A stretch of DNA of 33,565 nucleotides from Segetibacter sp. (GCA_025963675.1 JAOQAJ010000301.1:1-33565), one strand, 5' to 3'; shown: positions 9,719 through 18,488, numbered from the stretch's first letter. The notes: generated by a model from the sequence alone, not told the origin. Numbers and translations are program-made.

Positions 9719-9784
9719 TTTAAATGGTTTTTTCTGTTTTGTTATAAAAATTTATAATTGAGCCAACATCAGATCTTTTTTCAA

Positions 9785-9808
9785 CATCGTTGTGTCACTC
9801 ACTTGTAC
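9785..9808 (+). repeat. Dispersed repeat copy D (CATCGTTGTGTCACTCACTTGTAC)
   Basis: 24 nt identical to copy E; GCCAACAT box upstream. Confidence 0.9.
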
Positions 9809-9829
9809 TTTTTCGTTCTTTATTGAACA

Positions 9830-9916
9830 TTGTCCTTTGGACATTGAACATTGAACATTCAGTTTCAAACCTGAGAAATGTTCAATATTCAACGTTCAAT
9901 AATCAATGTTCAATTT
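9830..9916. repeat. Direct and inverted iterations of a TTGAACATT/AATGTTCAA motif
   Basis: ATTGAACATTG...ACATTGAACATTGAACATTC...AAATGTTCAATATTCAACGTTCAATAATCAATGTTCAATT read directly. Confidence 0.8.
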
Positions 9917-9969
9917 AGTGCATTATAAAAACGCTCTCCCTTTACTCCCCTTCAGGGGTTGGGGGCAAC

Positions 9970-9999
9970 AAAAAAGGCCTTCCGGTTAGGGAAGGCCTT
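9970..9999 (-). terminator. Minus-strand intrinsic terminator / attenuator hairpin upstream of asd
   Basis: On the minus strand AAGGCCTTCC-ctaacc-GGAAGGCCTTTTTT: perfect 10-bp stem, 6-nt loop, T-run. Confidence 0.75.
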
Positions 10000-10229
10000 A
10001 CTATTATTTATACATGTACAAACGCAGTAACGGCTTCCCTTAAGGGAGCTGTTTCTTTGTAGGTTTTGTATTTGTAATTATTTGTATCACCGCCGCGAAA
10101 ATAAATACAAAAAAAACGAATGACAAAATTTTTTTCCCGACATAGATTCTAAATGCTTTTATATTATTTAAATTTTTAATCCTTGTAAAAGGACAGTATA
10201 TTTAAGATGCAGCATCCAAAAAGCTGTTT

Positions 10230-11951
10230 ATGCAAAAACTTCTGCTAATCTTAATTGCCTTTTGTTTTCTTTTTTTCTTTAATGTAACAGGCCAAACTCC
10301 TCAACGATTTGATATTGTGATTGATGAAATACTCGCGGACCCAACTCCTGTTATTGGTTTACCAAATACCGAATTCGTCGAAATTAAAAACACAAGCGGA
10401 AAAAATATAAACGTGCAGGGCTGGAGGTTAAATAGTCTGCATACAAGAAGCTCGTCCTTTCCTTCTTACCTGTTAGCCGCTGATAGTTTTCTTATCATCT
10501 GCAATTCTGCCAACAGTTCATCATTTACGCCTTTTGGAAAAGTCATCGGAATTTCATCATTTCCTGCGTTAGATAATGCGGGCACCACTTTGTCTCTCAC
10601 ATCGAAAGAAGGAGTAACGATGCATTCGGTTAGTTACAATAATACGTGGTTTCAAAATGATGTAAAAAGTAATGGCGGCTGGAGTTTAGAAATGATTGAC
10701 CCAAAGAATCCTTGTTCAGGCTTTAGTAACTGGAAAGCGAGTACATCTGCAACCGGTGGATCGCCGGGTACAAGAAATTCTATTGATGCTAAAAATCCTG
10801 ATAAGATAGCTCCGGCGTTAGTAAGATCATATGCAATCGACGGTTTGTCCGTTGTGCTAACATTCAGCGAACCCGTTGATAGCGCCGGGTCTTCAATAGC
10901 TTTAAACTTCAATATCAGTGATGGTATTGGCTCTCCTATCAGTGCAACGGCATTAGCTCCCGATTTCACTAATGTTAAACTTAACTTTTCACACACCTTA
11001 TCAGACACTAAAGTATATACGGTAATGGCTAATAATGTTGCTGACTGCAGCGGTAATATTATTCACGCAGCTAATTTTGCCAGAGTTGGTCTTGCCAGTG
11101 TCGTCGACACATTTGATGTAATCATCAATGAAATATTATTTAATCCAAAACCGTTCGCAGTTGATTATGTTGAGATTTTCAACCGTAGCAAGAAGGTATT
11201 TAAACTAAAAGATTTTTACATAGCAAATCGATCTTCAGTAACCAATGCTTTAGGCAGCCTTCGGCAATTAACAACTGAAGATATTTTACTCTTTCCGGGA
11301 GACTTTTTTGTTATTAGTGAAAATGCCCCTGTTGTTAAGGCAAACTATGCTGCTCACAATCCTGATAATTTCATAGATGCAGTAATGCCTTCCTTACCGG
11401 ATGATGAAGGTGTGTTTGTGCTGCTGAATTTTCAAGGGAAAATTGTAGATGAGTTGCACTATTCATCTAAGTGGCACTTTGCATTAATAAATAATGAAGA
11501 AGGAATTTCGCTTGAAAGAATCGATTATAACAAGCCAACTCAAAATAAAGACAATTGGACATCTGCAGCATCAACAGTTGGTTTTGGAACCCCCTCCCAA
11601 CAGAATAGTCAGTTCAGAACCGATCTTTCTTTAAAGGCAGACATTACGATAACACCAAAAACTTTCTCACCTGATAATGATGGGTTTGATGACTTTACCA
11701 TAATTAACATTAAAATGTCCGATCCTGGTTATGTCGCAAACATCACCATTTTTGATGCTTCAGGCAGACCAGTAAGATACCTTGCTAAAAATGCAATCCT
11801 TGCTTCGACAGGAACAATCAGATGGGATGGATTAGATGATAAATTCCGTAAAGCGCCGATAGGTGTCTATGTAGTGTTTACAGAAGTATTTAATTTAAAC
11901 GGAAAGAAGAAATCGTTTAAAAATACAGTTGTAGTGGCAGCGAGGTTTTAG
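10230..11951 (+). CDS. Secreted lamin-tail-domain (LTD) protein with C-terminal FlgD-Ig/gliding-type domain
   Basis: 573 aa; signal peptide; two LTD-like units (IVIDEILADPTP...EFVEIKNTSG and VIINEILFNPKP...DYVEIFNRSKK); SPDNDGFDDF...IRWDGLDDKFRKAPIGVYVVF. Confidence 0.8.
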   Translation: MQKLLLILIAFCFLFFFNVTGQTPQRFDIVIDEILADPTPVIGLPNTEFVEIKNTSGKNINVQGWRLNSLHTRSSSFPSYLLAADSFLIICNSANSSSFTPFGKVIGISSFPALDNAGTTLSLTSKEGVTMHSVSYNNTWFQNDVKSNGGWSLEMIDPKNPCSGFSNWKASTSATGGSPGTRNSIDAKNPDKIAPALVRSYAIDGLSVVLTFSEPVDSAGSSIALNFNISDGIGSPISATALAPDFTNVKLNFSHTLSDTKVYTVMANNVADCSGNIIHAANFARVGLASVVDTFDVIINEILFNPKPFAVDYVEIFNRSKKVFKLKDFYIANRSSVTNALGSLRQLTTEDILLFPGDFFVISENAPVVKANYAAHNPDNFIDAVMPSLPDDEGVFVLLNFQGKIVDELHYSSKWHFALINNEEGISLERIDYNKPTQNKDNWTSAASTVGFGTPSQQNSQFRTDLSLKADITITPKTFSPDNDGFDDFTIINIKMSDPGYVANITIFDASGRPVRYLAKNAILASTGTIRWDGLDDKFRKAPIGVYVVFTEVFNLNGKKKSFKNTVVVAARF

Positions 11952-11981
11952 CAAAAAAAGAAAAGATGTTAGTTATTAGAC

Positions 11982-12404
11982 TTAGCAATTTTTACAAATC
12001 CCTGTCACCACAACATCAATGACTTTTGGCTTAAATCCACCCGGTAAATTTACTTCAGGAGAAACAACTGAGTCCAGGCAATAGGTGACATTACAGTTAT
12101 CACATACAAAATGTACGTGATTGTCATGATGATGGCCGGTAGAAGAACAATCATCTTTACACAAGGCATATAAAACAGAATTATCCGGGGTTGGAATAGT
12201 ATGTATAATTCCTTTTTCGACAAAAGTCTGAAGAGTACGATAAATGGTTACCCGGTCAAATTTCTCATCTGTTTTTTTCTCAATATCACTATGGGCCATA
12301 GCGCCATTATTTGCCTGAAAAAGTTCTAATATCTTTTTCCGGCTGTCAGTGATACTAAGTTGGTTTCGCCTTAATAATTCGTCAATCGAAATCGTTTCCA
12401 TCAT
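11982..12404 (-). CDS. Fur family transcriptional regulator (start trimmed to MMETISIDELLRR)
   Basis: Winged-helix KKILELFQANNGAMAHSDIEKK...FDRVTIYRTLQTFVEKGIIHTI; HVHFVCDNCNVTYCLD and C-terminal CKNC zinc ligands. Longer ORF start lies inside the upstream SCO1 gene. Confidence 0.9.
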   Translation of the reverse strand: MMETISIDELLRRNQLSITDSRKKILELFQANNGAMAHSDIEKKTDEKFDRVTIYRTLQTFVEKGIIHTIPTPDNSVLYALCKDDCSSTGHHHDNHVHFVCDNCNVTYCLDSVVSPEVNLPGGFKPKVIDVVVTGICKNC

Positions 12405-12420
12405 GTAAAAATTATTTGTT

Positions 12421-13080
12421 TTATCGGGGATTATTTCCGAACACCCCATTAACAAATCCGTTAGGCCCTGGGCTCTCTTTCAAAAGCCCTGCTATGTCTT
12501 TACTCAGCTTTTCCATTTCATCTTTCTTCAACGTATCATACACACCACCTCTTACGTTGCCTGCTTTATCAACAAGTGCGAGAAACTGTGTATGAATAAA
12601 CTGGTCTTCCAATTTCTCAACATTGTTCGCAGGATCATCCAGCAAATAACTTGCTCTTGCTGCCTTGTACAAACTATCTTTTCTACCTGTAACAAGCACC
12701 CATTTCTTTGTGTCAATCTTCATACTGTCGGCATAAAACCTCAATCTGGGAACGCTGTCTTTTTCGGGCTGCACCGTATGCGCCAGGATCATAAAGTCCG
12801 GCTCTTCCTTATATTGCGAATAGAGCTTTTTAAGGCTTGTATTCATTTTCGGGCAAATTCCCTTGCATGTCGTAAAGAAAAATTCAACAACAGTTACTTT
12901 CCCTTTCAGGTCGTTTTCGTCTATTTGTCGTCCATCCTGGTCTATGAAAGCAAAAGGTTTTACATAGCTGACAGTAGGTAGTTTCGCCTTCCAATTATCA
13001 GTACCGGCAAAGACAAAATATAAAAATAAACCTGTCAGAACAACAAAGAAAATACCATATGCAAGTAACCTTTTTCTCAT
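12421..13080 (-). CDS. SCO1/SenC family protein (thioredoxin-fold copper/redox protein)
   Basis: 219 aa; N-terminal TM, GKVTVVEFFFTTCKGICPKMNTSL (CxxxC), HTVQPEKDSVPRL, FIHTQFLALVDKAGNVRG. Confidence 0.9.
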   Translation of the reverse strand: MRKRLLAYGIFFVVLTGLFLYFVFAGTDNWKAKLPTVSYVKPFAFIDQDGRQIDENDLKGKVTVVEFFFTTCKGICPKMNTSLKKLYSQYKEEPDFMILAHTVQPEKDSVPRLRFYADSMKIDTKKWVLVTGRKDSLYKAARASYLLDDPANNVEKLEDQFIHTQFLALVDKAGNVRGGVYDTLKKDEMEKLSKDIAGLLKESPGPNGFVNGVFGNNPR

Positions 13081-13097
13081 GATTTTACATTAAAACG

Positions 13098-13105
13098 CAA
13101 AGGTA
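13098..13105 (-). promoter_or_regulatory. -7 element (TACCTTTG) upstream of the SCO1 gene
   Basis: Exact TAnnTTTG match on the minus strand, 18 nt upstream of the ATG. Confidence 0.5.
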
Positions 13106-13154
13106 CACCGCCCACTGTTAAGGCTTTTATATTTAAAAATAACATTTCTGGATA

Positions 13155-13171
13155 TTGCAACTTTGTTGCAA
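13155..13171. promoter_or_regulatory. Palindromic operator candidate TTGCAAC-TTT-GTTGCAA
   Basis: Perfect 7-3-7 palindrome just upstream of a TATATTTG -7 element (13177..13184) and the MerC-like ATG (13197). Confidence 0.65.
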
Positions 13172-13196
13172 ATTGCTATATTTGCCTTCCTTTAGC

Positions 13197-13589
13197 ATGA
13201 ATAAAAAGATAAATTGGGACGCACTAGGTATTACAGCTTCATTGGCCTGTGCCATTCATTGTGCTCTTTTGCCGCTGTTTTTTACCAGCCTTCCTGTTTT
13301 TGGTGTTAATGTTATAGAGAATACCTTCTTTGAAATCCTGATGGTTGCGGTGGCTTTTATCCTGGGAACTTACGCGTTGTATCATGGTTATAAAAAGCAC
13401 CACCACAGCGCTTTGCCAATTATTGTCTTCTCTGTTGGGTTTGCTTTTTTAATACTAAAACTATTCTTTGCCGAGTTTGAGCATTGGTTACTTATACCTG
13501 CTGTTTTCGGAATTATATCTTCGCACATCATCAACTACAAATTCTGCCAATTGCACAATCACGCGCACACCGAAGATTGTAATCATTGA
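13197..13589 (+). CDS. MerC domain-containing membrane protein
   Basis: INWDALGITASLACAIHCALLPLFFTSLPVFG (CxxHC) with further TM segments; C-terminal His/Cys-rich CQLHNHAHTEDCNH. Confidence 0.8.
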   Translation: MNKKINWDALGITASLACAIHCALLPLFFTSLPVFGVNVIENTFFEILMVAVAFILGTYALYHGYKKHHHSALPIIVFSVGFAFLILKLFFAEFEHWLLIPAVFGIISSHIINYKFCQLHNHAHTEDCNH

Positions 13590-13625
13590 TACTTTTTGTT
13601 GGCCAACATTGAAATCTCTTTTGTA

Positions 13626-13649
13626 CATCGTTGTGTCACTCACTTGTAC
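13626..13649 (+). repeat. Dispersed repeat copy E (CATCGTTGTGTCACTCACTTGTAC)
   Basis: 24 nt identical to copy D; GCCAACAT box upstream. Confidence 0.9.
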
Positions 13650-13774
13650 ATAAATCTTTATTCGGCTTTCCTTAGATTACAATTGTCTTTTGCGAGGTAT
13701 ATGTACATTAGACATGCTTCAAAAAAAACGTTGGTGTAGTTACACAACTGACGCCAGAAATTTTAAATATTGAG

Positions 13775-15292
13775 CTATACAAATGAGTAACTGATATTGC
13801 CATCTTTCTCGTCCTTTAAAGCAATCCCTAACTCCATTAGTTGCTTTCGAATGATATCTGAAGTAGCATAATCCTTTTTTGCTTTTGCCTGCTTCCTCAG
13901 TTCAATAAGAACCTGCAACACTCCTTCAAGTTTGGTGTAATCACCTTGTAGTTCACTCTTTAATCCAAAGATGTCTTCAACAAACAGCTTCATTTTGCTT
14001 TGCATCACAACAAAAGTCTCACGACTTAACAATGAAGGCAAGATATGTTTATCCTTTATAGAATTTATTACCGGCACAATTTCAAACATGCTCGCCAGCA
14101 CTTTTGCAGTATTTAAATCATCATTCATAAACTCATCAAACTCGGCAAGCAAAGTCACTACTTTATTATCAAGTTCCGCATCAATTTTCTCAGGATCGAA
14201 TTCATCCTCTGCTGCCTTCATTTTTTGCAACGCCTCATGCGCCTCCCAAAGTCTCTTAAGACCTTTCTCTGATGCCTGCAATGCATCGTTGCCGAAGTCG
14301 AGCGTGCTGCGATAATGTGTTTGTAAAATAAAAAATCTAACCGTCATTGGACTATACGCCTGCTCTAAAATAGGATGGTCACCACTAAACAACTCACTTA
14401 GTTTAATGACGTTGTTATAGCTTTTTCCCATTTTTCTGCCGTTAATGGTAATCATGTTATTATGTATCCAATAGGTGGCAGCCAGTTTATCGTTGCATAC
14501 GGCGCTTTGGGCAATCTCACATTCGTGGTGAGGAAACTGAAGGTCCATGCCTCCACCGTGAATATCGAATTGGTCACCCAAATATTTTGTACTCATTGCC
14601 GAGCACTCGATATGCCATCCCGGAAACCCTTCTCCCCATGGGCTTGCCCATCGCATAATATGCTCCGGTGGAGCTTTTTTCCAAAGAGCAAAATCCTGTT
14701 TATTTCTTTTTTCTTCCTGGTTATCGAGATCCCGGGTAGTATCTAACTGATCGTCTAAAACCCGACCGCTCAACATGCCATACGGCAGTCCTTTTTTTGA
14801 AAAGTCAGCATTATATTTTTCGACATCGAAATAAACACTTCCGTTTGCTTCATATGCATATCCATCTGTAATGATCTTTTCGATCATAACAATTTGCTCA
14901 ACTATATGGCCTGTCGCTGTGGGTTCAATACTAGGTTCTATTGTATTGAATTGTTTCATTGCCCAATGAAATAAGTTGGTGTACTTCTGAACCAGTTCCA
15001 TTGGCTCGAGCTTTTCAAGCACTGCTTTTTTGCTGATCTTGTCTTCTGCCTCACGTCCTTCTTCTTCAAAATGGCCGGCGTCAGTTATGTTTCTCACATA
15101 TCTGACTTTATATCCCAGGTATTGCAGGTAGCGGTAAACGATATCAAATGTGATGTAGGGTCTTGCATGTCCCAAATGGCTTTCGCCGCTTACGGTTGGT
15201 CCGCAAACATACATGCCAACAAGACCAGGAGTAATGGATTTAAACTCTTCTTTTTGACGTGTCAAAGTATTATACACTTTAAGTGTAGACAT
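13775..15292 (-). CDS. cysS: Cysteinyl-tRNA synthetase
   Basis: 505 aa; YVCGPTVSGESHLGHARPY (HIGH-like HLGH), GWHIECSAMSTKYLG, HGGGMDLQFPHHECEIAQ, GRKMGKSYNN (KMSK-like). Confidence 0.96.
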   Translation of the reverse strand: MSTLKVYNTLTRQKEEFKSITPGLVGMYVCGPTVSGESHLGHARPYITFDIVYRYLQYLGYKVRYVRNITDAGHFEEEGREAEDKISKKAVLEKLEPMELVQKYTNLFHWAMKQFNTIEPSIEPTATGHIVEQIVMIEKIITDGYAYEANGSVYFDVEKYNADFSKKGLPYGMLSGRVLDDQLDTTRDLDNQEEKRNKQDFALWKKAPPEHIMRWASPWGEGFPGWHIECSAMSTKYLGDQFDIHGGGMDLQFPHHECEIAQSAVCNDKLAATYWIHNNMITINGRKMGKSYNNVIKLSELFSGDHPILEQAYSPMTVRFFILQTHYRSTLDFGNDALQASEKGLKRLWEAHEALQKMKAAEDEFDPEKIDAELDNKVVTLLAEFDEFMNDDLNTAKVLASMFEIVPVINSIKDKHILPSLLSRETFVVMQSKMKLFVEDIFGLKSELQGDYTKLEGVLQVLIELRKQAKAKKDYATSDIIRKQLMELGIALKDEKDGNISYSFV

Positions 15293-15670
15293 TCTATTAT
15301 TTATTAATTAAACTAAATTTCTGTTTTGAAAAAGAGGCACAAAGGTAACCTAACGGCTTAGCAGCAGCAACAACAGCAAAGAAGATTATTTATAATTCTA
15401 ATAATGGCTTTCATTATTAATAGTTAATACCAGAAGAGGTTGTAAACTACAAAAAAAAGGCTGGATTAATGATGCTCAAATCTAACTATTTTTACAGGCT
15501 GTCGAAGTTCTTATTGCAAAACGACTCTTCCCTTGCTTATAATTAGTGATGTTTATTCAGCTTTTTATAGTCGCATTAGGTCCACTTCTCCACCTACTGC
15601 AATATCCGGATACAAACATTTGTAAGAACCTTTTTCAAGAGAAAAAAAGTATTTTTATTAAAAATTGGGT

Positions 15671-16090
15671 ATGGGCTTAGTTTATGCCGATATAACTCTT
15701 ATAAGTGGTGAAGATTTAGTGTTAGCCAAAAGAAATATCATTGGTGACGAAGAAGTGAAGCAAATGACGGTAAGTATGCTAGTTGATACAGGGAGTGTAT
15801 ATATGTGTATTAATGAAACAATTAAGGAGCAGTTACAGTTACCCATTATTGAAAAGCGTAAAGGTCAGTTGGCAAATGGTGAGGTAGTCGAATACGAGTT
15901 AGTGGGGCCGCTAGAAGTAAAGTTTAAAAACAGGCGTTGCAATGTTGATGCGATGGTTCTGTCCCGAGATAGTGAACCTTTGCTCGGTGCCATTCCTTTA
16001 GAAGACATGGATGTACTTATACACCCTTATCGTCGTGAACTAATTGTGAATCCTGAACATCCATATTTTGCACAAATGAAGCTGAAGTAA
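15671..16090 (+). CDS. Retropepsin-like clan AA aspartic protease
   Basis: About 139 aa; SMLVDTGSVYMCINETIKEQL with catalytic DTG, and VLSRDSEPLLGAIPLEDMDVLIHP; similar to bacterial clan AA aspartic proteases. Confidence 0.75.
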   Translation: MGLVYADITLISGEDLVLAKRNIIGDEEVKQMTVSMLVDTGSVYMCINETIKEQLQLPIIEKRKGQLANGEVVEYELVGPLEVKFKNRRCNVDAMVLSRDSEPLLGAIPLEDMDVLIHPYRRELIVNPEHPYFAQMKLK

Positions 16091-16148
16091 AATTGAATAT
16101 TTTGAAGAAATTATAAAGGGTGTAAAAAAAGCCCCTAAAGAAAATTCA

Positions 16149-16168
16149 GCAGAAGTGTGCGACGCAAC
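16149..16168 (-). repeat. Dispersed repeat copy F (GTTGCGTCGCACACTTCTGC)
   Basis: Core match on minus strand. Confidence 0.6.
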
Positions 16169-16211
16169 GGCTGCAGAAAAAGGATATACTGCCTGCTACC
16201 AAAAAATCCTG

Positions 16212-17336
16212 CTATTTAATTCCGATGTCGGCTACAAGCATCAGGTGATCACTAAGGTCTTCATCCACTAAATCAAATTGCTGCACATAAAAGTTGTTAT
16301 CCGGCAAAATATAATCGATTCGCAAGGTAGGAGCAAGCGCTATGTAGGTGCGACCAATACCTAATGAAGTTGCAAGGAATACATCCTGCCAATCTTTTCT
16401 TATATGAAAATAGGTGTAACTATTTGGTACGTCATTAAAGTCTCCGCATATAATACTAGGATACGGCGAATGGTCTAAAGCATCCCTTACAATATCTGCC
16501 TGTTCACCTCTTTTTGTGTAGGCCAGTTTCATTTTTTGCAAAAGACTTTTTGAAGCGGGTAAGGTTTTGTTTTCCGTATTTTTTATGATCTCGATATCCT
16601 CGTAATCTTCCTGTTTAAACTTAAACGATTGAAGATGGGTGGTAAAAATTCTCACAATTTTTTTTGGCGTTGCTATATCAGCATAAATAAGACTTTCGCT
16701 TGAGTTGCCGGGAAAACGAACTTTGCCGGAGTCTACAATTGGGTATCTTGAAAAGATAATACAGCCAGCCTGGTACCCTTGTTTAGGTCGTTCAAAATCG
16801 CGTGAAAAATAGTGGTAGGGGTAATTTTCTTTAAACCTCCGGAGATTGTTTTGTGTAGCAGAGTTATTGAATTCCTGCAGGCAAATAATATCAGGCTTTT
16901 GTGCTATGATCGTTTCAGGAATTGTCGCCCGATCAATTCTTTTTTTGTCTGCTTTATTACTTAACCCTTCCAGGCTCCTGGTATTCCAATCAACAATGCG
17001 AAGGTAGGTGCTGTCTTTTTTTTCGGTAAATGTCTGGTATTTATGGGTGGCGAATAAAACGCTCAACTGTTTCCAGCCAATAAGTAAGGTAATTATAGGA
17101 ATCAGCGAAAGTGATGGCTTTACAACCCACCAGAAAAACATAAAAAATACCAACAACAACGCCATATATGGAACTGAAAGGCCAATAACGCCCATGAACC
17201 ACCAGGTAGATGGATTGAGATAGGGAACAAGGCAGGCAATAAGAAACACCGCCGCTATCAGGCAGTTGATAATTACAAATATGCGGTTAAATACTTTTCT
17301 GATCTTTCCACCGGCCATGTTGTAAATATAAAGCAA
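16212..17336 (-). CDS. Endonuclease/exonuclease/phosphatase family protein with N-terminal TM helices (copy 1)
   Basis: RIVDWNTRSLEG, PDIICLQEF, IFTTHLQS, ICGDFNDVPNSYTY, LRIDYILP, SDHLMLVADI. Confidence 0.87.
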   Translation of the reverse strand: MLYIYNMAGGKIRKVFNRIFVIINCLIAAVFLIACLVPYLNPSTWWFMGVIGLSVPYMALLLVFFMFFWWVVKPSLSLIPIITLLIGWKQLSVLFATHKYQTFTEKKDSTYLRIVDWNTRSLEGLSNKADKKRIDRATIPETIIAQKPDIICLQEFNNSATQNNLRRFKENYPYHYFSRDFERPKQGYQAGCIIFSRYPIVDSGKVRFPGNSSESLIYADIATPKKIVRIFTTHLQSFKFKQEDYEDIEIIKNTENKTLPASKSLLQKMKLAYTKRGEQADIVRDALDHSPYPSIICGDFNDVPNSYTYFHIRKDWQDVFLATSLGIGRTYIALAPTLRIDYILPDNNFYVQQFDLVDEDLSDHLMLVADIGIK

Positions 17337-17369
17337 TTAGTTAGCAGCGACTTATAACAGAATTTTTAA

Positions 17370-18488
17370 TTATTTTTTCCAGCTTACATCAACAAATTGA
17401 GGAAAGTGATCAGATAAATACACATCGTCTTTACGAAAATTTGATATAGTAAATTGTTTATCGACTAGTAAAAAATCGATGCGAAGGCTTTTAGGATAGC
17501 CATCCATCGTAGTTCCCAGTCCCCATCCTTTTTTCGTAAACGGATCCTGCAAATGCTGAGACATCAGATGATAGGGATAAGAGGTTGGAACGGAATTCAT
17601 ATCAGCAGCAAAAATTACCGGGTAAGGACTATTATTAAGTGCATCTTTTGCAATCACAGCTTCTTTGGAATGTGCCTGAGCAAATGCTTTTAGTTTCTCA
17701 AACCTGGTGCTCTCATATACAAAGTTTGAGTCTCCGTAAAAAAGAACTTTATTTCTAGAGCTTGCAGGGCCGGCAAACAAATTAATTGATTTGAAGTGAG
17801 TAGTAAATATGCGCATTTTTTTATTTTGAAATGCGATATCTACAGCACCCAAATATTCAGTGTAAGAAGGATCGCCCAGCAGTACTTTAGCGGAATCGAT
17901 AATGGGAATTTTTGAAAATATAGCAGAGCATGTTATTATCACTCCACCCGGATTTTTATTTACTACATCATTTGTCAGGTACATATACCCATAGCCTAAT
18001 TTTCTTAAGTCTTCGGTGTTCGAAAACGTGCCCGGTAAGTAATGCTGTACAAACTCCTGCAGGCACAATACATCAGGATTAATTTCTGAGATGTATTTAA
18101 ACATCTGAGTCCGGGCCGAAGTAAGTGAGTCTGAACCAATAGAAGGGTTGTCGAAGCCTCTTACATTCCAGCTTAGGATTCTTAAAGAAGATGAATCCTT
18201 TGAGACCGCTGTTTTGGAGGAAGGATTAAGGGCGATTGTTGATACAAGGTTTTGGAAGCCGGCAAACAACAACAGAAATAAAACTAAAGCGACTTTTCTC
18301 TTGACGAGTACCCATATAAAGGCAAGAATAAGAATAACAGCGGCCAGGTATGGAAAGCCTAAAGCTAAAAAAGCCATAGGCCAAAAATCAACCGGACTCA
18401 CATAAGGAGTTAAGCAGCTAACCAAATAAGTAAAGGCAAGTATAAAAGTGATAAACGCAAAACCTGCAAAAACGAATTTCTTCATCAC
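17370..18488 (-). CDS. Endonuclease/exonuclease/phosphatase family protein with N-terminal TM helices (copy 2)
   Basis: RILSWNVRGFDNP, PDVLCLQEFVQ, IFTTHFKSINLF, FAADMNSVPTSYPY, LRIDFLLVD, SDHFPQFVDVSW. Confidence 0.87.
   Translation of the reverse strand: MMKKFVFAGFAFITFILAFTYLVSCLTPYVSPVDFWPMAFLALGFPYLAAVILILAFIWVLVKRKVALVLFLLLFAGFQNLVSTIALNPSSKTAVSKDSSSLRILSWNVRGFDNPSIGSDSLTSARTQMFKYISEINPDVLCLQEFVQHYLPGTFSNTEDLRKLGYGYMYLTNDVVNKNPGGVIITCSAIFSKIPIIDSAKVLLGDPSYTEYLGAVDIAFQNKKMRIFTTHFKSINLFAGPASSRNKVLFYGDSNFVYESTRFEKLKAFAQAHSKEAVIAKDALNNSPYPVIFAADMNSVPTSYPYHLMSQHLQDPFTKKGWGLGTTMDGYPKSLRIDFLLVDKQFTISNFRKDDVYLSDHFPQFVDVSWKK

Noticed and set aside
9267-9761. 164-aa plus-strand ORF
   Set aside because: Antisense to asd along nearly its entire length.
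15361-15382. AGCAGCAGCAACAACAGCA short tandem triplets
   Set aside because: Too short and imperfect for a meaningful microsatellite or array; no CRISPR-like spacing.
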